Made by a program: the position numbers and the translations under genes. 64,000 bases of DNA from positions 29,618,176-29,682,175 of the forward strand of contig CM036771.1 of the NCBI GenBank assembly GCA_020796225.1, written 5' to 3'. The stretch comes from Arion vulgaris. Its lineage: Eukaryota > Mollusca > Gastropoda > Stylommatophora > Arionidae. Under the pieces are notes generated by a model that was given only the letters and a program-made list of their open reading frames with translations, made no database searches and was not told the DNA's origin. Shown here piece by piece: positions 21,283 through 32,700 of this stretch (position 1 is the stretch's first letter; every line of letters begins with the position of its first letter).

Positions 21283-21657
21283 AAAAAAACTCTTGTCTGT
21301 ACGGCAAGGCAATGGGTGCCGTAAGAAACTCTTGTCTGTATGGCAAAGCAATGGTGCTGTAAACCTTGTCTGTATAGCAAGGCAATGGGTGCTGTAAGAA
21401 ACTCTTGTCTGTATGGCAAGGCAATGGGTGCTGTAAGAAACTCTTGTCTGTATGGCAAGGCAATGGGTGCCGTAAGAAACTCTTGTCTGTATGGCAAGGC
21501 AATGGGTGCTGTAAGAAACTCTTGTCTGTATGGCAAGGCAATGGGTGCTGTAAGAAACTCTTGTCTGTATGGCAAGGCAATGGGTGCTGTAAGAAACTCT
21601 TGTCTGTATGGCAAGGCAATGGGTGTCGTAAGAAACTCTTGTCTGTATGGCAAGGCC
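21283..21657 (+). repeat. 39-bp tandem array, about 9.5 units
   Basis: The unit contains AATGGGTGCTGTAAGAAAC and TCTTGTCTGTATGGCAAGGC. The first units are shortened. All three minus-strand frames and two plus-strand frames stay open because the period is 13 codons. I treat these as non-coding. The right edge abuts the inverted LINE D segment. Confidence 0.95.
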
Positions 21658-21706
21658 GATGTGGTCCCTAAAGCACATACTGTGATCAAACGTTATACCC
21701 AGATAG
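21658..21706 (-). mobile_element. LINE D, inverted 5' segment
   Basis: The minus strand encodes YLGITFDHSMCFRDHI, the post-RT block found in the forward orientation in LINE E as YLGIQFDRSLCFRDHI (about 50319-50366). The rest of LINE D continues in forward orientation from 21996, so this is a 5' inversion of the kind produced by twin priming. Confidence 0.8.
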
Positions 21707-21983
21707 TAAGGTAAGTAAGGGAACCCTTTCATACCTCGTGGTATATAGGGCAATACAATGTTAGGGATGTATCGTTCCTTAACGGTCGGCACACGATGGG
21801 TGATGTGATCAGCATCACGCCGGCCGCCTTTACTTTCCCACAGCATGTCTGGTACCCAATTGAGGCTGGGTCGACCTGAGAGCCCTTGCGGTCGGGAAAA
21901 ATTCCACGCTCACTGCGGGGGTTGAACCCCAACCACCAGCCTTGAGAAGCAAGTTCACTAACAACTACGCTACCGCGGCTCTC
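21707..21983 (-). mobile_element. tRNA-derived SINE with (CTTA)n tail
   Basis: A 277-bp minus-strand element with target-site duplication ATACCCAGATAG (21695-21706 and 21984-21995). The head starts GAGAGCCGCGG. Box A TAGCGTAGTTGTTAGTG lies at 21956-21972 and box B GGGTTCAACCC at about 21919-21929. A GC-rich body follows, with a tail CCTTACTTACCTTA. It was inserted exactly at the inversion joint of LINE D. Confidence 0.88.
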
Positions 21984-21995
21984 ATACCCAGATAG

Positions 21996-23118
21996 CAACG
22001 CACTATCCGTTCTGAAAATCATGGCCACTGCTAACATTGAGCAACGCCTTCTTGTGCTCCTGTACCAAGACCTCGTTCTTTCATGTATAGAATATGCATG
22101 CGATATCTTAACGATTAGCCCTACGCAGACAGTGAGACTAGAAAGAATTCAGAATGAGGCATATGCGACCACCCCTCTCCATAAAGAACTCAGTAAGGAG
22201 AAATGATGTAGACTCAAGAGAGGCAGATGATCGCTGAGTCAGGCGGAAGGTACCCTTGGGAAAATATGTGAACCTTCCGGAATCGAACCGGGAGAGGAAT
22301 GGATTGCTCTGTCACCCCAATTTCAGACTGGTTTTACAGTGTTATTACATCCATTAAGAAAAACTGCAAACAAAATAATCCATGACTAATCAACGCGGAG
22401 GTTGAGGCTCTCTTGAATGACAACGTCAATGAATCAGATGCAGTAATTTACACCGATGGTTCAGTCATTCGCCAACAACGCTGTGCATGGGCTTTTTCCG
22501 CACTCTCAGGAGGAAAAATAATAGCAGAGGCCAGTGGGACCTACGCGACAACCACAAGTCGTTTGACAATGGAGGTACCGGCGGTTACAGAGGCGGTGAC
22601 GTGGTTTTCATCTCATGACTTCGCTCGTGTTTTTTATACTCAGGTACTCCATGAGTATGATTCGTAAAGTCGAAACAGGAATGGTGAGTTGAAACTGGGT
22701 GGAGGTACTGGTACAGACAGGGATCAAATAAATCACCTTCATTTTTGTCCCTGGGCACGCAGGAGTCAGGGGTAATGAGCGGGCTGACAGATTGGCTGGC
22801 ATAGCCACAGTATCAGAAGGAGCTGCAAAAAACCGAAATGACATTCTTAACGCACTGAGAGAGTCATTTCGAACAGAAGAGTTTCAGGACTGCGAGTCCC
22901 ACTCACTGACAAGATTGAGAGAGATGTGTGTCAATATCGGTGCAGCTCGTAAAGAACGACATACCAAATATGCAAAGAGACTGATTAATCAACATCGAAC
23001 TGGCGTGGTTGGCCGCTGGACGCTGCTGGAATTGTTGAGGCAAAGATCGGAGCACCTATGGACATGTCCGGAGTGCTTTGATGATAGTCCTCTGCTAACT
23101 GATAACTGATAATTATGT
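21996..23118 (+). mobile_element. LINE D: RT C-terminus, RNase H and tail
   Basis: The forward order is EQRLLVLLYQDLVLSCIEYA (22040-22100), a deletion, PLHKELSKEK, then VNESDAVIYTDGSVIRQQRC (first RNase H Asp, 22425-22485), LTMEVPAVTEAVTWFSSHD, a frameshift, VPGHAGVRGNERADRLAG (22748-22800, H..G..GNE.AD), then RLINQHRTGVVGRWTLLELL followed by RQRSEHLWTCPECFDDSPLL with the C..C pair at about 23065-23080. The tail (CTGATAA)n is at 23096-23112. It is the sister of LINE E. Each carries a different internal deletion. Confidence 0.88.
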
Positions 23119-23365
23119 GGGGTTACTGCTGTATCTCAGGCACTGAGCTATTATATGTGAGAAAGTGTTTCAGATTAGTATGTCATCACCACAGTCGTTC
23201 AGAAAAGGCATTGCTAGAACCCACAAATAGATCTTTTTCTTGCGCTACTACATCTGCAATCACCTTTGTCATACTGCCGAGAGAACCCCGGGCTAAGAGC
23301 CGTTTTTGGTGTGGGACACCACCAGAGAATGTTGGAACATATGTATTACTTGTGTCTGGAAAACA

Positions 23366-23600
23366 AGTGTTAGAACAACTTGACAAGTTGCTGAGAAAAG
23401 AGACAAGTGTTAGAACAACTTGACAAGTTGCTGAGAAAACAGACAAGTGTTAGAACAACTTGATAAGTTGCTGAGAAAAGAGGCAAGTGTTAGAACAACT
23501 TGATAAGTTACGGAGAAAAGTGTTAGAACAACTTGATATGTTGCGGAGAAAAGTGTTAAAACAACTTGATAAGTTGCTGAGAGAAGAGAGGACGAGTAAG
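23366..23600 (+). repeat. 40-bp (decaying to 33-bp) tandem array
   Basis: About six units with TGTTAGAACAACTTGA and AAGTTGCTGAGAAAAG. The last copies lose 7 bp. Confidence 0.92.
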
Positions 23601-23635
23601 AAAGAGACAATACTGATGCTGTGTGACAGAATATG

Positions 23636-23760
23636 CCTGTGTGTTGCCTGGGCTTGCAAGGGAAGTAAAGAATAGTAACACTGCGACCCACACGGCATGT
23701 CGTAAGAGGTGGCTAAGGAATAGTTCGATTTGGGGTTAACTACCCCATCTGGAAGAGCAT
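23636..23760 (+). mobile_element. SINE-like head, subfamily IV
   Basis: The head has AAAGAATAGTAACACTGCGA and CATGTCGTAAGAGGTGGCTAA. The first hairpin is GTCG/TGGC with wobble pairs (23699-23713). The second is TGGGG/CCCCA at 23731-23747. The 3' boundary is not defined. Confidence 0.6.
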
Positions 23761-24975
23761 TTTTAGCTGCAAAATTCAAGTCAAAATAAATAACTGTCAT
23801 CCAAGAGGAAAGGAAGATCTTCCTGTAGAGGTATGACACGATACAATGAAAGCAGCAAGGTGTGTGTGTACCACATATTATTTTCCATTCACATAGAAAA
23901 CGATTTGGAGGCAGAGATTAAAGATATACTAAAGAGTTGGAATGAGCTGCAAGAGATAGATACAAATTGAAAGACTTGACATGAGTTGGTCGATGGTCTA
24001 TGCTGGAACCGGGACAAAAATGCGCAAGAGGGAGTTTGACAGCAAAGTACAGATGAATGTATTCCCAACACTGCGAATAAATGGTTATGAAGAACTATGG
24101 TCGATAACACCAACAAGGCATTGCACTTGATGATGATTAATTGATCTGATAAATTCTTTTTTTTGTATATCAGTGAAGCCAAATCAATTGATTCTTCTGT
24201 CACATTTTTATATTAAGTAATAAAGTCCTTTACTCTCAACTGTTTCTCTTCGTCTGAGATGGAATTCTATAACAGCAAAAGAATAAAAAGTTCCACAAAA
24301 TGTGACTCTTAAGAAATGTCTGTGGTATCGACATAAAAAAATAAGAAATTATGCCAGGATCAACAAACAGCATTGATAACGTATTTCTAGAAATGTGTTA
24401 CGGAACACTTCTACATGGAAGTAATGGAGCGAGTAGGGAGTGGGAGAGATCGATCAAATGATTACAGTTATTAGATGAAATAGATTGAATATTGGGAAGT
24501 GGAGAGTAGAGGAATTGAAGAATTGTCACGATTATACAGCTATGGAAGTCATAAGAGAAGCTGGTGGGCGGGAGAATGGGAGAGTAGAGGGACTGAAGAG
24601 TTATCACGATTATACAGATAAGGAAGTCATAAGAGAAGCTTGTGGGCGGGAGAATGGGAGAGGAAAGTGTGGGAGTTTATCACTGAATGAAAAGTTAGCT
24701 AAGAGGATAGAATAATATAATGATAATAAAACGGATAGATTAATACAGATTTGAAAATGTAAATGAAATCAAATAGAATGATAATAAAACGGATAGATTA
24801 ATACAGATTTGAAAATGTAAATAAAATCAAATAAAATGAAAACAATAAAGAACAGAAATAATGAAAGAAATATTCACTCTCAGAATATAGATAGAAGAAT
24901 AAATAATTGCACTAAAATATACACTAAATTAGTTTAGACAATTATAACAGAAGATAATTAGTGATTAATAAGTAG
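23761..24975. other. Unassigned AT-rich interval with two local duplications
   Basis: A 78-bp duplication (CACGATTATACAG at 24527 and again at 24605) and a second, AT-rich duplication of about 58 bp (AAACGGATAGATTAATACAG near 24730 and 24788). No gene was recognised. Confidence 0.5.
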
Positions 24976-25016
24976 GATCATCATCGTCATCATCATCATC
25001 ATCATCATCATCATCA
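24976..25016 (+). repeat. (ATC)n microsatellite
   Basis: About 13 imperfect ATC triplets. Confidence 0.95.
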
Positions 25017-25041
25017 CATCAGCCAGCACAAGTTACTACAA

Positions 25042-25660
25042 TCTTCTTTCCAATTTTCTTCCTCTTCTAACTCTCCATATCAACCACTTGTTCAACCACT
25101 CTTTGTGATCTGTATGTGATCCGTCTCTCTCTCTCGCGATCACCACCCAGACCGATGTACCAGATCTCCCCATTAATTCTATTCATGTGGAAATATGATT
25201 CATGCAGCCTTAACATTGGTGTGTTTTACGTCATATCTTCAGCACCATTTGGAGCTCTGGTGCTTATCCTTCGGCGATGTATCCGGTTTCAGACAGCGTA
25301 TACTTGGTTCACTCTCCGTTCTGTAGCCATCTAGTGTTTTTTACGGTGTGGGGTAGCTAGCCCCACAACCAACCTCATTAGTCGCCTCTTACGACATGTG
25401 TGGCAGGTAACAGTGGTTTTATTCTTTACACCTTAATTTGGGCCCCAGCAACCACTCGGGGGCGATCCGAGTCTAAGACCGATTGTACGTTATGCCAGTT
25501 ATGCGCTTACAAGTAGGCCAGCACATCTGATTTCTGTGAGGATATATTATTTATTAGGGTAGCTTCCCTAGGCCTCTACATCAGTCGCCTCTTTCGACAT
25601 GCCTTGTAAGTCGCAGTGGAACTATTCTTTGCTCCCCTTGCGCCCCGGCAACACACGGAC
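25042..25660 (-). mobile_element. SINE subfamily II, split by SINE III
   Basis: The minus-strand head at 25660-25465 has TTGCCGGGGCGCAAGG, AAAGAATAGTTCCACTGCGA, hairpin GTCG/CGAC (25584-25598) and TAGGG/CCCTA (25555-25570). The 3' part at 25124-25042 ends in a GAAG-rich tail. It is interrupted by a second SINE with a homologous head at 25125-25464. Confidence 0.75.
25125..25464 (-). mobile_element. SINE-like element, subfamily III
   Basis: A 340-bp minus-strand insertion with the short target-site duplication GATCCG (25119-25124 and about 25465-25470). The head CGAGTGGTTGCTGGGGCCC through ACATGTCGTAAGAGGCGACT is close to SINE I. A hairpin GTGGGG/CCCCAC (25348-25366) follows, then an unrelated body ending in a (GA)n tail at 25125-25136. 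Confidence 0.7.
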
Positions 25661-25727
25661 GTTCTTCTCAATTATTTGTTTATTTATCATATTTCACATT
25701 CCTTCTACTTTGAATAATCAAATGTGT

Positions 25728-25985
25728 CTTTAACAAAGTGGTGATGTGTAATCAAATGTCTAATACCTTTAACAAAGTGGTGATGTGTAATCAAATGTCT
25801 AATACCTTTAACAAAGTGGTGATGTGTAATCAAATGTCTAATACCTTTAACAAAGTGGTGATGTGTAATCAAATGTCTAATACCTTTAACAAAGTGGTGA
25901 AGTGTAATCAAATGTCTAGTACCTTTAACAAAGTGGTGAAGTGTAATCAAATGTCTAGTACCTTTAACAAAGTGGTGATGTCTAA
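25728..25985 (+). repeat. 39-bp tandem array, about 6.6 units
   Basis: Unit with AACAAAGTGGTGATGTG and AATCAAATGTCTAATACC. Single-base variants in the last two units. Confidence 0.95.
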
Positions 25986-26152
25986 CAGTTCCCAGTTTCA
26001 ATTCAGTCCTCGTCACATTATATATTAATGCAGATTTCTAAATATTGTTGAAGTTATCTATACGATCTACTGCGCTTATGGCGTTTATGATGTTTGCACT
26101 ACCCATTGACCATCTGTCCTCTACCATTGCTGTATCAGAAGAAACCCTACAA

Positions 26153-26436
26153 ATTAACTAGGGTAGCCGTAGTGAGGAAGTTTAGAAGGTATTGTATAGT
26201 TTAACTAAGGTAGCCGTGGAGGGGAAGTTTGGAAGGTATTGTATAGATTAACTAGGGTAGCCGTGGTGGGGAAGTTTAGAAGGTATTGTATAGTTTAACT
26301 AAGGTAGCCGTGGAGGGGAAGTTTAAAAGGTATTGTATAGATTAACTAGGGTAGCCGTGGTGGGGAAGTTTAGAAGGTATTGTAAAGATTAACTAGGGTA
26401 GCCGTAGTGGGGGAAATTTAGAAGGTACTTCATAGT
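26153..26436 (+). repeat. 47-bp tandem array, about 6 units
   Basis: Unit with ATTAACTAGGGTAGCCGTGG and GGGAAGTTTAGAAGGTATTG. Two alternating variants (ACTAGGG..GTGGTGGGG and ACTAAGG..GTGGAGGGG) suggest a two-unit higher-order period near 94 bp. Confidence 0.9.
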
Positions 26437-26592
26437 TTAACAGTATGTATATCAGGTGCACATGTGTCTCATAGTTTAACAGTATGTGTCTCTAGTGCAC
26501 CCAAGAACTATATATAACAGTATGTGTCTCTAGTGTACCCAAGAACTATATATAACAGTATGTGTCTCTAGTGTACCCAAGAACTACACACA
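26437..26592 (+). repeat. 38-bp tandem array, about 4 units
   Basis: Unit with AGTATGTGTCTCTAGTG and CCCAAGAACTATATATAAC. It starts where the 47-bp array ends. Confidence 0.9.
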
Positions 26593-27144
26593 TTTCTACA
26601 TTACAGAAAATAAATTGTGAAATCACTGAAAAATGTTTAAAAAAAACCACGATCTAGAGTTACATAACTTGTCAAACATTATCAATAGATAAACTAGATA
26701 TGACGCAATTATTTGAAAAACATTTAGAAATCACGAGAAGAAATAATTATACACACATGACATAATGTATTTAGTACGTTCGTCATATAAAAAAATATAC
26801 TATTTAATTATAGGGTGTGGTATAAGAACTCTAGTATCGTCTCTCCTAGTGAACGTGCAGTTGCAGTTTTGGATACAATTATCAACTGGTGACACTTAAA
26901 CAAAATATTATAGACTATCTTTACTACACAATTTTACTTGGGATTTTTAAAATTTTGTTTAACATTTTTTACAATTATACTTTTTCACCAGAATAATTTG
27001 TACCACAAATCGTATTGTTACAATTTGTACCACACATTTACTTAACAAGGCAAACGCACACTACAGTTTTCTAATTTTTGAAATTTACACTTTAAAAGCT
27101 TATATAATATTGAATGTTCTTTGTTTAGAGGTAATATTATTTTA
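26593..27144. other. Unassigned AT-rich interval
   Basis: Low-complexity AT-rich sequence with no recognised gene or element end. Confidence 0.4.
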
Positions 27145-27262
27145 TAAGAAATGGACAGGATACAGTCTGGCAGAGTGCAACACCAAGGCGAAAGACAGAT
27201 AATGCTGGAGATTCATTGCAGCCATCCTTCAATGCGGAGACGGCACCAGATGATGATGATTA
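27145..27262 (+). mobile_element. 3' end of a LINE K copy
   Basis: GAAATGGACAGGATACAGTC through GAGACGGCACCAGATGATGA is nearly identical to the terminal 110 bp of LINE K (40053-40160). It ends in the same (GAT)n tail. It is strongly 5' truncated. Confidence 0.85.
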
Positions 27263-27423
27263 TTGTTTTGTAAGTTGTAATATTTTCAATGAGCTCCGAT
27301 CGGGTTCTATGGAGCTCGTACACTGTCGTCTGGTTCTAGCAGGAGATCAAGCAAGGGAATGTACATATAGAAGAGGAGGTAGAGGAGAGAAGTGGACTTT
27401 AGAGACGTACTGGACAGAGACAA

Positions 27424-29700
27424 CATAGAAGAAAGACAAATCGACTTGCCCTCATGTATCTATGAATCGACTACTGGAATTGTCAAAATTCAAATCAGCG
27501 AGCACTAATTCTACAGAAGCTGATTTATGATTTTGACATCTTCATAGTTTAAGAAACAGTTTTTCAGCAGAATATAGTCATCCAGTGCCCAGGGTTAAGG
27601 TATCAGTATCAGCAGAGAATGGGTGCCATTAGTAAATAAATCATAAAAATTCAATTTTAAAGATATAGATCCCACATTTTCACACATACTAAACAAATGA
27701 TAAAGCAATCTAAAACAGTGATTGACAATGTAGTTCAGTATAGACAAGTAGGTAAGTGAGATTTTTGACAAGAAAAAATATTTTAGTCATGTGCAAAATA
27801 TAGGTGTAACTTATTACACAATTTTACGACTGTAATTTTGCATGCATGTTAACATTAGGACTGCCTATAGCGTATACTAGGATAATTCCAATATCTTGAG
27901 TATAATTTTTTAAATGATTTTTCAAAGATGACAATTTTTAACCCAAAAAAGACAATTTTCAGGTGGCAACAAAATAAAATCTATTCAGTGTATACTATTT
28001 ATCCTAGTACTTGCCAAAATCACACAAACTGTGTATATGATGTTTAATTTTGAATGAATTTGACTGTACTATTTCATTAAAATTTTGTAATAAGTGCTAC
28101 TCTACTCCCAGAGAACTTTTTTGTGGAGGACGAGGACAGGCTATCTATATGAAGCCTGATCTTCCCCATAACTGTCTTGATGCATATGATTTCCTACCCG
28201 AGTGTGTGGAATTACAGAGGATTCAAAAAACAATTCGAGATCAGGTATGATTATTGGTTATTGATTACTAAACTGACGTCATTGCAGTCCGGGCATACCC
28301 ATAGGTGCTCAGTCTCCCCCAACAGATATCGAAGAGTATGCATACTGATGGTTCCTGTGGCTCGCTGATTAAACACATCTCTCATTCTGCCTCTCAGGAA
28401 TCCAGTTCGACTTGTACAACGGGTAACTCCAAAATGCCTAAATCGCTTGATCAATTCAACATCTATTTTAGTATCCTCATCCAACAGACAATCTCGAAGA
28501 GACTAAAGAACATCCCCTTATCCATCTTCAACTCCCCAACAATCGATGCTGTTGATGCAAGTCTGTCTTCTCTCTCATTACCGTAAACACCCGCATGCCC
28601 AGGACAGTATATCTACGTAAGCCTCTGGAGGCTAGACATTTCTATAGACGACATCCACTCATATCGAAACCTGCCCTTCTGGATCTTGTGAAGCATCGAC
28701 TGATAGTCAGATACAACAACTGCCCCAGTAAATGAAGTGCCAGAGAGCCAATGGAGGGCAGCAGTAATGGCCTCAACATCCATCCTCATGCTAGAAGTAG
28801 TTGTCCTGTATGCCCCACTTCGCTCTGCAACAACCCTACCATGCGCATTAGCCCATCGGTATATACAATAACATCATCATCCCTTGCATTATCTTCTATC
28901 AATTGCTTAACTGCGAGATCAGCCTTCATGTTGCCCCAATCTCTACGTTCTCTTCCAAGAGTAATGATAACGTTGAGATAGTTGATCATACTATCATCTG
29001 TTGGGATCCATTCTTCCCCTTTTGGTAGGGTCGCAACCGCAGTCACCAGGCCAATTGTTCTCTCAGCCTGGGCCATCCACGACATCAGGTATGAGGAGCC
29101 TATAATGTGTATGCCCATGTGGATCAACTACACAATTGCTACGTTCTTCAGGAACTCTCAAATGTTTCGGGCACAACATTTCTCATATCAGTGGATTTCA
29201 ACGCTTGATCGAATGAGTGGGGTAACGCTACTGAGAATAGACAGGGCGTCGCTTTGAGTCATGCTATACTAAACTCCGACCTGTCTATTTTAGATGGACG
29301 ACCAACTCTATTAGCGTCCAGATCTGATAACACAGAGGTGTTATCGATCTCGCACATATCTCCACGACCGAATCTGCCTTTGGCTCGATGGCATGTTTTC
29401 GGGAGGCATGAAAGTGATCATATCCTCAGCGTTATACTTCTTGACAAGGTCAAAATATTGCGGCACAGAAGGATCAAACGTGTTTTTCAGTACAAAACAT
29501 GTCATTGTGAATACGAAAAACCATTATGTATATTGCGCAGAATACCAGAAAGAAGACTGATAGGACTCCTTCTTGCAACTCCGTGGTTGAATGAAATGGT
29601 GGCAAAGGCATGGTTGCAAAGAGACAGCTACAAGTTCATAACTGAGAGCGACGGAAGAAGCGACGGAGAAATATGTGTGATATGACTGAGAAGTCTGCTG
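27424..29700 (+). mobile_element. LINE C: endonuclease region, twice interrupted, same family as LINE A
   Basis: Colinear pieces matching LINE A 1681-2660 lie at 27424-27600 (YRSYWNCQNSNQR-type start, then LIYDFDIFIV), 28086-28250 (YSTPRELFCGGRGQAIYMKP then TIRDQ) and 29095-29700 (IYNVYAHVDQL-type, degenerate GDFNA, then ESDHILSV with the SDH motif at about 29411-29420). A segment of about 480 bp of unknown nature sits at 27604-28085, and a related LINE at 28251-29083. Its last recognisable sequence, ATGACTGAGAAGTCTGCTGT at about 29684-29703, flows straight into the minisatellite. Confidence 0.8.
28251..29083 (-). mobile_element. LINE C': A-family 3' end inserted in LINE C
   Basis: An 833-bp minus-strand insertion with target-site duplication ATCAGGTATGA (28240-28250 and 29084-29094). 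Translation: MAQAERTIGLVTAVATLPKG followed by EEWIPTDDSMINYLN; DADLAV-type linker; DDDVIVYTDG (RNase H first Asp); a gap; MDVEAITAALHW-type block; and from 28484 MDEDTKIDVELIKRFRHFGV followed by TRCTSRTGFLRGRMRDVFNQ, ETEHLWVCPDCNDVSLVINN. This is the best-preserved C-terminal domain of the family. The tail is (ACCAATA)n-like at 28251-28262. Confidence 0.88.
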
Positions 29701-32700
29701 TCTGATATTAAACCACAGTGACATAGTTCGGGCACGTTGTGATATGACTGAGAAGTCTGCTGTCTGATACTAAACCACAGTGACATAGTTCGGGCACGTT
29801 CTAATGCTGTCTGATACTAAAACACAGTGACATAGTTCGGGCATGTTGTCTGCTGTCTGATACTAAAACACAGTGACATAGTTCGGGCACGTTGTCTGCT
29901 GTCTGATACTAAACACCAGTGACATAGTTCGGCACGTTGTAGATATGACTGAGAAGTCTGCTGTCTGATACTAAACCACAGTGACATAGTTCAGGCACGT
30001 TGTAATGCTGTCTTATACTAAAACACAGTGACATAGTTCGGGCACGTTGTCTGCTGTCTGATACTAAAACACAGTGACATAGTTCTGGCACGTTGTAATG
30101 CTGTCTTATACTAAAACACAGTGACATAGTTCGGGCACGTTGTAATGCTGTCTGATACTAAAACACGTGACATAGTTCAGGCACGTTGTCTGCTGTCTGA
30201 TACTAAACACAGTGACATAGTTCGGCACGTTGTCCTGCTGTCTGATACTAAACCACAGTGACATAGTTCGGGCACGTTGTCTGCTGTCTGATACTAAAAC
30301 ACAGTGACATAGTTCGGGCATGTTGTCTGCTGTCTGATACTAAAACACAGTGACATAGTTCGGGAACGTTGTCTGCTGTCTGATACTAAACACCAGTGAC
30401 ATAGTTCCGGCACGTTGTGATATGACTGAGAAGTCTGCTGTCTGATACTAAACCACAGTGACATAGTTCGGGCACGTTGTCTGCTGTCTGATACTAAAAC
30501 ACAGTGACATAGTTCTGGCACGTTGTAATGCTGTCTTATACTAAAACACAGTGACATAGTTCGGGCACGTTGTAATGCTGTCTGATACTAAAACACAGTG
30601 ACATAGTTCAGGCACGTTGTAATGCTGTCTTATACTAAAACACAGTGACATAGTTCGGGCACGCTGTCTGCTGTCTGATACTAAAACACAGTGACATAGT
30701 TCGGGCACGTTGTCTGCTGTCTGATACTAAACCACAGTGACATAGTTCGGGCACGTTGTCTGCTGTCTGATACTAAAACACAGTGACATAATTCGGGCAC
30801 GTTGTCTGCTGTCTGATACTAAACCACAGTGACATAGTTCGGGCACGTTGTCTGCTGTCTGATTCTAAACCACAGTGACATAGTTCGGGAACGTTGTCTG
30901 CTGTCTGATACTAAAACACAGTGACATATTTCCCGGGCACGTTGTCTGCTGTCTGATACTAAACCACAGTGACATAGTTCGGGCACGTTGTCTGCTGTCT
31001 GATACTAAAACACAGTGACATAGTTCGGGCACGTTGTCTGCTGTCTGATACTAAAACACAGTGACATAGTTCGGTCACGTTGTCTGCTGTCTGATACTAA
31101 AACACAGTGACATAGTTCGGGCACGTTGTCTGCTGTCTGATACTAAAACACAGTGACATAGTTCGGGCACGTTGTAATGCTGTCTTATACTAAAACACAG
31201 TGACATAGTTCGGGCACGTTGTCTGCTGTCTGATACTAGAACACAGTGACATAGTTCGGGCACGTTGTCTGCTGTCTGATACTAAAACACAGTGACATAG
31301 TTCGGGCACGTTGTCTGCTGTCTGATACTAAAACACAGTGACATAGTTCGGGCACGTTGTCTGCTGTCTGATACTAAAACACAGTGACATAGTTCGGGCA
31401 CGTTGTCTGCTGTCTGATACTAAAACACAGTGACATAGTTCGGGCACGTTGTCTGCTGTCTGATACTAAACCACAGTGACATAGTTCGGGCACGTTGTCT
31501 GCTGTCTGATACTAAACCACAGTGACATAGTTCGGGCACGTTGTCTGCTGTCTGATACTAAACCACAGTGACATAGTTCGGCACGTTTTCTGCTTTATGA
31601 TACTAAAACACAGTGACATAGTTCGGGCACGTTGTCTGCTGTCTGATACTAAAACACAGTGACATAGTTCGGGCACGTTGTCTGCTGTCTGATACTAAAA
31701 CACAGTGACATAGTTCGGGCACGTTGTCTGCTGTCTGATACTAAAACACAGTGACATAGTTCGGGCACGTTGTCTGCTGTCTGATACTAAAACACAGTGA
31801 CATAGTTCGGGCACGTTGTCTGCTGTCTTATACTAAAACACAGTGACATAGTTCGGGCACGTTGTCTGCTGTCTGATACTAAAACACAGTGACATAGTTC
31901 GGGCACGTTGTCTGCTGTCTGATACTAAAACACAGTGACATAGTTCGGGCATGTTGTAATGCTGTCTGATACTAAAACACAGTGACATAGTTGGGGCACG
32001 TTGTAATGCTGTCTGATACTAAAACACAGTGACATAGTTCGGGCACGTTTTCTGCTGTCTGATACTAAAACACAGTGACATAGTTCGGGCACGTTGTAAT
32101 GCTGTCTGATACTAAAACACAGTGACATAGTTCGGGCACGTTGTCTGCTGTCTGATACTAAAACACAGTGACATAGTTCGGGCACGTTGTCTGCTGTCTG
32201 ATACTAAAACACAGTGACATAGTTCGGGCACGTTTTCTGCTGTCTGATACTAAAACACAGTGACATAGTTCGGGCACGTTGTAATGCTGTCTGATACTAA
32301 AACACAGTGACATAGTTCAGGCACGTTGTAATGCTGTCTGATACTAAAACACAGTGACATAGTTCGGGCACGTTGTAATGCTGTCTGATACTAAAACACA
32401 GTGACATAGTTCGGGCACGTTGTCTGCTGTCTGATACTAAAACACAGTGACATAGTTCGGGCACGTTGTCTGCTGTCTGATACTAAAACACAGTGACATA
32501 GTTCGGGCACGTTGTCTGCTGTCTGATACTAAACCACAGTGACATAGTTCGGGCACGTTGTCTGCTGTCTGATACTAAAACACAGTGACATAGTTCGGGC
32601 ACGTTGTCTGCTGTCTGATACTAAAACACAGTGACATAGTTCGGGCACGTTGTCTGCTGTCTGATACTAAAACACAGTGACATAGTTCGGGCACGTTGTC

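Noticed and set aside
21264..21846. Minus-strand frames of 122-188 codons with a 13-residue repeat
   Set aside because: They come from the 39-bp array. Frames overlap each other and the LINE D inversion.
22250..22320. Minus-strand CCGGTTCGATTCCGG looks like a tRNA T-arm (also a variant at 50790)
   Set aside because: It lies inside colinear coding relics of LINEs D and E (frame ..EPSGIEPGEEW..), and no cloverleaf is formed. It is coincidental.
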